Assembly (NCBI RefSeq): GCF_000151315.2
Contig: NW_011887295.1
Span: forward strand, 1,237,205 to 1,301,204
Length of the DNA stretch: 64,000 nucleotides
Direction: 5' to 3'
DNA from: Capsaspora owczarzaki ATCC 30864
Lineage: Eukaryota > Opisthokonta > Filasterea
How positions within the stretch are numbered: position 1 is the first letter of the stretch; each line of letters starts with the position of its first letter. Of the stretch, positions 1-12,000 are shown piece by piece. The notes beneath the pieces were generated by a model, which was given only the letters and a program-made list of their open reading frames with translations, searched no databases and was not told the DNA's origin. Both the position numbers and the translations under genes were made by a program.

Positions 1-3000
1 CACTGTCGTCATTGACACGCGATCTGCCGCCGAAAAGCAGCAGGCCGACGAGGAAGGCTACGAGACGCCCAACGTCATTTACATGCCGCCCCTCCATACC
101 CTTTCCATCGACTCCATCCGCGCCAAGACGATTGTTCCGGTGCCTGAGGCGCACTGGCTTGCCCTCACGATGCGCCATCTCGATTGCTTCCACCAGCATC
201 CCGACCCCGGCTCGGCCATCCGCGCGCACTGCTTTTCCAACTTGTACGAGCTCGTGCAAACCCTGTCCGACGACAACATGACCCTGGTGGCGACCGAGGT
301 CTTTGACGTTGTGAACGATGCAGTGCACCGCATGACGTTTATCGAAACGCTCGGCGCTGTCGGCACGCCTCGCGCCCAGCTCTTGCTGCTGCAAAAGGTG
401 CTGCTCGCTGACGATGCCGACATTGAAGAGGTGCACAAGACCATCATGACGCTGCACGACGTCAAGCGGCCGACGGATGAAACCATCCGTGTGCTCGAGG
501 CCATGTGTTTCCATGCCGGCACGGAGGCGTTTGCCTTTGACCTCAACTACTATTCGACCACGCGCAAGATGGCCCTGCTGGCCCTCGGCTCTGTCATCAA
601 AAACGTGCATGCCTACAACCCCCAGCACGCCGAAGAGCTGCTCGCGCTTCTCCACGACGAGCTTGACACGCACGAGGGAGAAATGGCACGGCGCGGCGTC
701 GGCACGCACGACGACGACGGCGCCATCTCGATGCAGACGCAGCACAAGAGCACTGTTGTGAACGCCCTCGGCAACGCTGGCCACAGCTTCTCTGCAGACA
801 CGCTTGTCGCTTACGCCACGTCCGAGGACGAAGCAGAGCACGTTCGCTCGGCTGCCCTGCAGTCGCTGCGTCACTTGCAGAGCCCGGAGATTGACGCAGT
901 GCTGCTGCACGCCCTCAACGACTCTGGCACTGTCGTGCGATCTGCTGCTCATCACGCCTTCACCAGCATGCGCCGCTCGGTCACGCTTCCTGCAGAGACT
1001 GCGTCCGGCGAGGCCGTGCACACTGGCCCGCACCGCGAGCGTCGCCTGTCCCTCAAGCAGATTCTCGACTGGAGCTGGCGGTTTGAGCTGCGCGCTCCCG
1101 GCTTCCTCTACAAGATTGGCTTCGGCTCGGACAAGATGGGCGCGTTCGTCAAGGCCGAGTCGCGCAACAACATTCTCATCCACTTGAGCATCCTCAAGAG
1201 TTACCTGAGCTTTGACGTGTACAACGAGGGCGCTGCGTATGTGGCGGCCTTTGGCAAGACCATCTACATTTTCCGCCTGCTTCTCGCATACATTGCGTGG
1301 TGGGGCTACGACTTTGAGATGATTCGCAAGTTTGGCCTCGAGGACATTTTCAACATCAAGGCCCTCTTTGACAAGATTGTCAACTGGGTCAAGGACAAGA
1401 TTGAGATGGTCAAGAATTTTGTGAGTACGGCGATCGACCGCTTCAAGTCCATTGCCCAGTCGGTGGTCAACGCCGTCATCAACATTCCCAACGCCTTCAT
1501 GAGCATGTTTGAAAAGATTGGCGCCATGCTCACAGGCCAGACCGCGGAAGTGAGCAAGACCACCAATGCCACTCGGAAGGACGAGGCCTACCTCATTCAA
1601 ATCATGATCGACTTGACGTTCGAGTTTGTGTCGGATGTGATTGGCATGAATCTGACGTTTGTCATCCAATCGGTCAAGACTGACTTGAAGCTGCTGGGTG
1701 TCGACTCCAACCGCGGTGTTGTCATGATTATCGACGCCGTCCGACTCTTCTTTGAGTGCCCGATCGGCGCCATTATCGGTGTCATTCAGGGCGCGAACGA
1801 CATTCGTCTTGCGCTGTTCTCGACCAACACGACTGCAGGCTGGGGTCTCGTGCCGGTTGCGGCCAAAATCATTGACGAGACGGGCATTTTATCGGGCAGT
1901 ATACCGCCCTGGCTGACAACCATACCCGACCAGGCCTACGTCTTGCTCGACGAAGTGACCAACTACATTGAGGTGTGCGTCAACATGATTCTCAATCCCC
2001 TCACCATTGCCACGTCGCCCTACACGTGCTTCTTTAAAGACTCGGCCAACGAGATTGTCGCCATCATGAACAAGATTGAGTACAACAAGCAGTGGCTTCT
2101 CAACATTACGGCCTACTACATGCAAGTCTACGAGAATGTGACCAACACCTTCCGCACCATCAAGTCGTACATTCTCAAGGTCAAGTCGATTATCGAGGGT
2201 TTCTTCGGGCCCAAGTTTTCCAAGGCCTTCCCGTTCGACCCGTGGCAAGACACAGACGCTCCGTCCTGCGCAGACGGTATCTTCACCGAGGACAAAAACC
2301 TCAACGGAACGACCACCAAGCCCGCTGGAAGCTCTCCGCCAGACAACGACCCGAACGTGGGCGGAGGCTACGCCACCGAAGGCAAGAACACGTACACGGA
2401 TGCCGAGGATCCCGGCATTGACATTGCGCTCGCGGGCGTCATTGACATTGTTGCTCCCTGGCAAGGCACGGTGAAGGCCACCGGCTTCAACTGGATTGTC
2501 ATTGCTGCGGACAGCTCGCTCAACCAGTACGACATTAAGGTGCAGCACTTTTCTCCCAAGAGCGGCCTCAAGTCGACCTACGTCAAGTCTGGCGACATTA
2601 TCGGCAAGTCTTCTGGCAAGTCTTGCGCAAACAACCACGTCGATCCTGTGGTGCGTGTTTCCATGAAGCGCAAGGTGCCCTCCCCCTTGGCTCCGACCTT
2701 TGTCGATCCCACCAAGTACCTCAAGCGCCGCATCGATATCGGTCTCATGATGAAGGAAACGCTCAACCAGTTCCTCTATGTGCAGCTCACCAAGACCATG
2801 GTCGACCTGTACATTCTTCCCACCAAGGGCTCGTTCAGCAAGAAGAACACGACCACGACGGGCGGCGGCACCACCACCAAACGTCGCAGCGCCTTCACCA
2901 TCCGCACCGATCCTGGCGCCGACGACATCGCTCCCTACGGCAGCGGGATTGCTCGTCGCGGTGACAACACTTGCGCCGACTTCCAGGGCACATCGGACGT

Positions 3001-6000
3001 CTGCCTCAAGTTTGAAAAGAAAAACATTGTGACGTACTCTATTCCGCTCTACGCCTATGCGTTCAATCAGGTGTTTGGTCCTGTGACTGTGATTGCCGAG
3101 TTTGGCGCCTTCCTGGAGCTGGGCATTGACGTTTGGATACAGCTGTGTCTCATGAACAAGACGTGTCACGCCATTCTCACGCCCCACGCCGGTGTCGCCA
3201 TCAAGGCCAAGGTCGTCTTGGACATTGGCATTGCCATTGCTGGTTTGGAGGTGAAGGGCACCATCCTTGATATTGGCCTGCCCATCCACGGCATTGTCAA
3301 GTTTGCCAAGATGCCGCTGGACATTTGCGTGCAGCTCGACATGTACATTATTCCGATCGCCTTCTACTTTTCGGCCTTCTTGCGCATCAACCTCTTTGGT
3401 GCGCGAGTCACTGTCTTTGATTCCGTCGTCTTCCAGTGGGCCTCCAAGCCCATTCGGTTTGACGCCTTCCTGTCCAACTGCCAGCCCAAGCCGGACACGT
3501 CTCCGCCTCAGTTCACCAAGCCGCTGCAATGCAAGCAACTGCCCGACTTGGCGCCCGACTCGCCCCAAGTGTTTTGCGAATGGGCAACGGAAGACCCGGA
3601 CACTGGTGTCGCCTCCCAGCAATGGTGCGGTGGCAGCTCGCCTGGTGCCTGCGACCTGTGGGCCTACGAAGACGTGTCTGGCGACAACTACGTCGCCCAG
3701 CGAACGCACGACGAGTCGTTGCTCTACGTCACGTTGCGCGCAGCCAACAAGAATGGCGTTGCAGGCACCCAAACGTCCGCCGTCATTCCGTTCGACAAGT
3801 CTGTGCCGATGATTCGCGTGTTTGATGGCAACGCCACCAGCGCCTACCTCACCACCCTCTACACGGCCAGAGCGATGCAGCGCTTCCAAGACCAGGCCAC
3901 GGCCCAGTACGACGTTTTGGATTACATGCGCCCGCTCGTGGAGGTGCAATGGGCCGTGGGCACCTCGCCTGTGGCAAAGGTGCCAGCCATTCCGTTGATG
4001 TCGGACGTCATCCCTTGGACCAACGTGACGTGGACACCCGTGCTCACGGGCTCAAAGTCTGTCGGAGAGCTGTACGCGCCGCCCGAGCGCTTCTTGTTCC
4101 TCATGCAGCACAACACAAAGTACTATTTCCACGTCCGCGCTCGCAACGAACTCAACTACGAAGAGGCCGTGGCGTCGAATGGATTTTTGGTGGATTTGAC
4201 GCCCCCCGACGTGGGCGTCGTCAACAACGGCGGCCAACTGGGCTTCCACCTGTTTGCCACACAGCTCAACTCTGTCGTGTCGGTCAACTGGGCAGGTTTT
4301 ATCGACAACGAGTCTGGCCTGCATGCGGCGGAATTCCAACTGTCGTCAAAGTGCGATTGCTCAGTGTTTGAAAATGCCACCTGCGAGTTTGGCGATATCG
4401 TTCCGCTCTCCTTCTCCGAGTCGTACGAGGTCTCCAAGTTCCGAATGATGAACCCTCCGCTTCCCGATGGCTTTTACTACTGGCGCGTTCGCTATGAGAA
4501 CTGGGTCGGTCTGTGGTCCCCCTTTGCGTGCCGCCCATTCGTCATTGACACGACACCTCCGCTTTGGCGCGGCCCGTGCGTGTCCAACGAGCAGTGCATG
4601 GTGATGACGTACGACGTCGAGACCAACTCAATCACTGCTCGCTGGCAGGCGTACGACCCAGAGTCGGACATTAAGCTCTACCAATTTGCTCTCGGTCTTG
4701 ATGAGACAGACACGTCCCTCATGCCGTGGACGGAGGTCTACCTCAACACGTCATGGGTCATTCCGAACCCGCCCTCTGGCGTCAAGCTGGTCGGCAAGGC
4801 TCGCGCGTACAACTGGGTCGATCTCCCCGCCAGGACCTTCTCCAACACGCTGCTGATTGACTCGACCCCGCCAATCCCGGGTAACGTGAACGACGGTGGC
4901 ACGCTCTTTGTTGACGTTGCCTACCAAAAGTCCACCACGGAGATTACCTTCAACTGGGACTCGTTCACCGACCCAGAGTCTGGCATTTCTGGCTACTACC
5001 TTGTGCTCGGCTCGGCGCCTGGCCGGGAAGACATCAAGTCCTTGGATGATTTGTATCCCGACACCTTCCTCAGTACCCGCACGGCCTTCCTTGAGGCGAA
5101 TCAGACCTACTATGTCACCGTCATTGCCAAGCACAATGGCGCTCTCGGTCTGACCGCCAATGCAAGCGCCAACGGCGTTTTGGTGGACATGTCCAAGCCT
5201 GGCGAAGAGCAAGAGCTGTACTTTAACACTCCCATCAACGTGTTGGACGGGTCTGTCACGGACGGCAATCTCGACCGCGAGTACCAAGCCGCGGCCTCTG
5301 CATTGTCGGCGCGTTGGCCGACCATTCTGGATCCGCAGTCTCAAATCTACACGATTGAGGTGGCCTATGTGGCCGAAGGTGATCCCAGCGAGCCCGAAAA
5401 CTTGCTCTGGCTGAGTGTCGATAATGCCACGTCGAGCTCGGCGCTCAACCACCTCGCCCTGCAGCATGGCGCCAAGTACTTTTTCTTTATTCGCGTGACG
5501 AACGGCGCTCTCTGGACAATCACCCGCATGTCGAATGGCGTAGTCGTGGACTTGACCATGCCTCTGCTGCACTACCTGAACGACGCGTCGGACGTGCTGG
5601 ATCTGGACTACCAGAGCGGCACCGATTCGCTGTCGGCATACTGGCTGTGCGAGGATCCCGAATCGGACATTCTCAACCAGTTCTACTCTGTCTGGATGGG
5701 TCTGCCTTCTGTCCAGATGATTGGTACGGTTGGCGAACTCAACGAGAATCGCGGCTGGGCCTGGACAACCAGTGATACGCTGGTCGGCATTGCGCACAAG
5801 GCGAGAGTTGTCGTCGACGCTGTGCCTCTAACGGGCCTCACGGTTACTCCTGGAAATGCCTACTTTTTCCAAGTCACCATTGAAAACCGCGCCAATCTCC
5901 AGACCATTCTGGCTACGGACGGTGTCAAGATTGACACCACGCCGCCAGTGATGAACTATGTCTTTGACGGTCTCGAAAAGCCCGACACAATGCTCCAGTA

Positions 6001-9000
6001 CACAAACAACACCATGTTTGGCCACTGGTCTGCGATCGATCCCGAGTCGGGCATCCTGTTCTACCATGTTGCCATTGTCGATCTTGGCATCACTGTGGAT
6101 GACAACTACAACCCGCTCCCGGGCAAATCCCCGCTGGTCGTGACGGATTGGTCGGACTTGTGCAATTCGGGAAGCTCTGCGGCCTCCAAAACGGCGACAT
6201 TGGCTTGGACCGAAGGCAGCTCGTGCACCAACCGAAACGGCGTCTCGATGAAGCTGCACCGTGCGTTTGAGCAAACGGCCGAGTCGTACGGCATTTTCAA
6301 GCTCGACGTCGCCCACCAGCTGGAGCAAAAGCACTCGTACTACTTCCTCATCTATGCAGCGAACGGCGCGTTGACAGAGTCCCTTCCGATGGTGTCGGAC
6401 GGTGGTGTGCTCATTGTTCAGGCTCCCTCTCCAGGCACCATCTACGACGGCCCCGTCGGTGGCGAGCTGCAGTTCCAGCGCCACGACTCTGTCATGACGG
6501 CATGGTTTGAGGGCTTTGCCTCGCCTGCCTATGGCTTTACCGCCTTCGAGGTTGCCATCGGCACGTCCACGAACGCTTCGTACGAGTTTGACGTTCTCGA
6601 GTTTAACGACGATCCCATTCTCATCACCTCGAAGAGCGACGTCAACGGCGCCGGCATGCTGACCATCCCCATTCCGATGCAGCAAGGCGTCAAGTACTTT
6701 GTGACCATCAAGGGCATCACTCAAGAGCGACTGCCCGACGGCACTTGGCTGTCAGTCATGGCCATCTCGAACGGCATTGCCGCCGACTCGCTCTCGCCAG
6801 TGTTTGCCGACCTCGACGAAGGCAACCACATTGCGCCGGTGGACTACTACCAGATTGGCAACGACACCTTGCTGACCTCGTTCACCGTGTATGACGGGCA
6901 TTCGTGTGTGGGCTACAATGGCACGTCGAAGACGTGTGCCTACTCTGACTTGCGCCCGCTCGAGTACTCTGTCGGTACGGCCCCCGGCTTTGGAGATATC
7001 GTGGCTCGCCGTCCCACTCCCGCCGAGGGTTCGGCGACCAAGCTGGTCCTGCGACCGGGTGCCGAGTTTGTGGATGACGCTGCTGCCAACAATGCTTCGC
7101 TCAACTCGATCGCTGTGCCCGAGCATGGTGCTCCATTCATCTTCAACGTCTTTGCCGTGGACAATCTTGGCCAAGCTTCCGCATTGTCGTCCCACGGCTT
7201 GACGGTGGACAAGACCGAGCCGACCCTTGGTACGGTTTCGTGCGGCCCGAGCATCCAGGCCGACACGACGCGGTTTGCCTGCTCGTGGGTCGACTTCCTC
7301 GATCCCGAGTCTGGCATCATGTACTTTAACTTTTCGATGGGTGTCAGCCCCGGCGACACGAGCATTGTCGACGGTGTGCTGACGTCCGACTCGACGTACC
7401 TCGCCCTCAACCTGAATCTGACTCAGGGCTCGACGTACTATGGCACTGTCCGCGCCGTCAACTCTGTCGGCTTGTCGTCGTCGTCCTCCGCGCCCGGAGT
7501 GTTTATCGACGTCACTCCGCCAGTGGCTGGCCGCATTATTGAGATTGGCGACCTGCGAAACATCCAGCGCTTCCGCGACACGATGGACCTGTCCAACCTC
7601 GACTCGTTCGACGACGGCTGCCAGATTGTCAACGATCGCATCACGATTCGCTTTGCTGGCTTCTTTGACCCCGACGGCACGCCGATCGTGCAATATACGG
7701 CTGCCGTCGGCACGACTCGAGGTGGCGTGCAGACCAAGTCCTTCACCGTCCTGAACGTTGTCCAGTTTGGAAATGTGAGCGAAGCTGTCATCGACGGCAT
7801 GGTCTTGTCTCCGCAGACAACGTACTATGTCACCCTCCGCGCATTCAACTATGTCGGCAACTTTGCGACTGCCATGTCCAACGGTATTCGTGTCTCGTTC
7901 TACCCGCCGCAGCCCCAGTTTGCTGTTCTTCAAGACTACGAGCCTGGCTACAATGACGAGTTTGGCCAGCCGATTGACAAGGAGTTTACGTCGTCGCTCG
8001 ATACGCTGGGTGTTCGCTTTGTCATGAACGAAGGCTGCGACCCGTCGTATCTGACCTACTCGATTCGCATTGTGACATACAACGAAGACCGCGTCGTCAT
8101 GCCCTGGAAGGACATTATCAGCCGCCCTGGAGCAGTCTTTGGTGTCCAGTTCGAGGCGCTCAACCTCACCAACACGTACAAGTACAAGTTCCAAGTCATT
8201 GCCACCAACCAGCTCGGTTTCCAGGCATACGGCGAGACCGACGGTATCCAGGTCATTAACGGCGGTCCGCCCACGCCGGGTGTGGTCATGGACGGTAGCA
8301 CTGGCATTGACGTCGATTTCCAGGCGTCGCTCACCACCATCAACGCGTGCTGGAAGGACTTTATCGACTTTGATGGCTCCAACATTACCCAGTACTCTGT
8401 TGCTGTGGGCACAGATCCGCGATTTGATGCCACGATCGAGAACGTCATGTCGTGGCGAGCTGTCGGCCCCGTGCACTGCTTCAAGTCGCCGTCGCTCACC
8501 CTGACGCCGCTGACCCAGACCTACTACTTTAGCGTTCGGGCACAAGGCAAGTTCTCGCTCTACTCGACCGCGTCGTCGAACGGTGTCAAGGCTGGCTTTG
8601 GCCAGGCTCAGCTTCAGCTTGAAATTACCGGCACGCCCGAGGAGTTTGACAGCTACCAGTTTGCGCTGCGCCAGAAGGTGGCCGACGATGTCCGGGCGCG
8701 CTTCCCTGCGTTGACCAATTTCGATGCCAACAACGTCATCATCATCAACGTGCACGCCAAGAAGCTGTTTGACTTGTCGCACGCTTCCCTCTTGACTGCA
8801 GGTCAGGACGTGGCAAACCTGAACGGCACTGCTTCGGGCAACGCAACCGACGCGTCCTCGGCTAGCCGACGCCATGTCGGAGCACCCGATCCCGTCGTTC
8901 CACTGCACGAGCTGACTCGCCGCGACGAGGACTTTGTCGAAGACACGGATCCCATCACGGAGCTGGCCACCAATTCGACCATCATTTTGATTGTGTTTGA

Positions 9001-12000
9001 CTATCCGTCGACCGAGGAGCGTCTCGGTATCACTGACGCCGAGTTTACCGACTCGATGGTGCAAGAGTTTGACGACTTGGCGCACCAAGAGTGCGTTGGG
9101 CCTTCGGGACCTGTGGACTGTCTCTCCAACACGCTTGGCTTGACTGTGTCCCAAGTCGCTCTCGATCTGAACGCGCCCACCGTCGGCAACGTGTACGATG
9201 GCCGCACGCTTTTCGTCGATGTGGACTTCCAGTCGGACAACTCGACCATTTCCGTGTCGTGGCAAAACTTCCACCACGACGAAGGTGTCATTCGGTACGA
9301 CGTGGCCATTGGCTTTGATCCGATGCCCGTTTACCAGCCAGTCAACAGCTCTCGTTGGCTGCTCAAGAACAATGGCACGGACTTTGAGGTTTTGAACATG
9401 ACGACTGTCACCGAGTGCCCAAAGACGGTGACCGTGGACCGTATTTGCCTCCCCCTCAACCACGTCACGCTCCGCAACCTGACGCTGTATAGCAACACGA
9501 CTTACTACGTGTCTGTGCGAGCAGTCTCGCGCATTGACACCGAGTCGATTGCCACCTCGGACGGCATCCAGATCGACATGACGCCTCCCAGCGCAGGCTC
9601 TCAGCGGTTTATGACGGGCTCGCCCCCGCTTCTGCCCCCGACCTTGTCGGACACCATCATTGAGACGCCAATCATTTCCGACAAGGTGCGCTTCCAGGCC
9701 GACCCGACGCAGATTGTCTTGGATGTGAGCAACTTCACCGACGCCGAGTCTGGCATGGCGGCGTACTACTACTCGATTGTCAAGTATCCTCGTCAGCAGT
9801 GTCTCGTCTACCCGATGGCTGCCGACAGTCAGGCTGTGGCGTTGACGCTGCCGTTCGACTCTGTTGCCGCAGTGTCGACCTACACTTGGCCCTTGTACCT
9901 GCCGAGCGACAACTCTGCGAGCGGCGCCATTCCGCGCGTGTACTTCCCTGTCTTGTCCAACGATACTGCCGATGTTTTGCTGAACAACATTATGAGCGTG
10001 AACGGCACGACGTTCGATGGTCTGTTCAACCGTACGACGTGGGATACTCAGCTGGCAATGACTGGCCTGTCCATGCAGCCCGAGTATGTTTACTATGTCT
10101 CCTTGTTTGGTGTCAACGGTGCCGGCCTGCCGACATACACGCATTCCCGGGCCTTGGTCGCCGACGCCACTCGCCCCGTGGCTGGTGCCATTTTCGACGG
10201 CGCGTCTGCGCTGAGCGACATCCAGTACGGCTCGGACAAGACCAAGCTTGTGCTGACCTTTGCTGAAGCCCCCACCGTTGCCACGTTGGCCTGCCCCGCG
10301 TTGAGCTACCCGCTCGACGGCCCTCATGCAGACTTTACCTTGACCGACCGTTTCTGGTACGATGTGATCCAGACAGACACTGGCACGCTGAGCGACATTG
10401 TCCTCCCTTCGTACGAGGACGCCGTCTATCAGGAGCTCAATGTCGTGGCGACCGAAGTTCGCCCGACTGCAGCCGTGTTCACCAGCGGCGAGCTCTACCT
10501 CTCCTTGCGCAACGTCAACAATGTGACCCACCCGCGGTGGGTTGGCGCCCAGTACTACAAGCAGGATCACCTCACCAGCAATGGTGTGTACAAGGTGCGA
10601 ATGGCTGGTGCTGTCGGCCAGGGCGTGGTCACGCGCATCTCGCTGGTCAATGGCGATCCGCTGTCCTTGCCCTTCCACACGAACGAGCGCTGCGCTTCCA
10701 ACTGCTTTGCCTCTCCGTACGTTCAGGGCTTTGGCCTGATCATTTTCGGCGCGCCGACCGACGTCGTCAATGACAAGGGTGTGCAGAGCGTTGTTTCGGG
10801 CACCATTTGGGCGACTGCTCTGAACGGCATGCTGACCTTCCAAGAGTTTGACTTTTCGTTTGTCAACAACACGGTGAACACGGCCGACCCGGCCACGGCA
10901 GCCTCCACCGTCTACAGTCCGTACGACATGCACGAGTGGCAGTTTGTCTTCCGCGAGCTGCAAGTCTCCATGTACGTTGACGGCGAGTACGTCAAGCAGT
11001 TCACCCTGCCGTTCAAGCTCTCCAACGCATCGTTGGTCGTCGACGTGTTTGGCCAACCCACAGACACGCTGCAAGTGGCCCGCGCCGTCTTGACCGACAT
11101 TGAAACGCCGACGCCCGAGATTGACGTGTGCGATGGCATGGATTCCTTCCGCGATTTCGAGTCGCCGATTCTGTACTATGAGTGGTCTGCAGGCACTTCC
11201 CTGGGCGACGTGGACGTGTTTGACTTTACGCGCATCGCTCACGACAACATTTGTCTGTCGTGCCGCAACGGCCCTTGCGACGCAGAGTTTTGCAACAGCA
11301 CGTGCGACGCCGACAACGTTCGCGTCATTTCCGCCACTGCCACAGGCTTGTTGCTGGCAGAGTACCGTCGCTACTGCAACATTGCCAACGGCGGTTGCGA
11401 TGTCGCGGCGATCTGCACGGCCAGCAACAACTCGGAAACGTACTTTGTCAACTGCACGTGCCCGGTCGGCTACACTGGCAACGGAACGTACTGCAATCCC
11501 GAGATCCAGTGCGAGCCGGGTGTGCCGTACGCCACTCATGTGACGTGCTCGCACGACGCGTTCTGCACCAACCTGGTCGGCTCCTTCACGTGCACATGCA
11601 AGCCAGGCTTCTATGGCAACGGCACGCACTGCGAGGACATGGACGAATGCTCTGCTGTTTACCAACAGTACGACAAGTACAAGTGTCATCCAGCTGCCGT
11701 TTGCACGAACGGTCCAGGAAACTTCTCTTGCGCCTGCCGCACTGGATACACTGGCGACGGACGCTTTGAGTGCATCAACGTTGACGAGTGTCTCTTGCAT
11801 CTGGACTCTTGCAGCGGAAACGCGTCGTGCGTTGATACCATTGGCAGCTACGAGTGCTTGTGCGATGACAACTACTTTGGTGACGGCTTTACCTGCACGC
11901 CCGCTGGTGATTTCTGCAGCAACCCGCTGTGGCTCGCCACGCCCGAGCGCGGCAGCCACATTCGTCAGCGTGGCAATGCTGCCGCCTACACCCCGTACGA

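Noticed and set aside
2370-2740. An active M23 peptidase, or a bacterial contaminant
   Set aside because: Metal-binding histidines are missing, and the domain lies in frame inside a eukaryotic-type multidomain protein.
1889-3949. A 686-codon minus-strand open frame
   Set aside because: Same antisense effect of codon bias; no recognisable domain and the sense strand is well supported.
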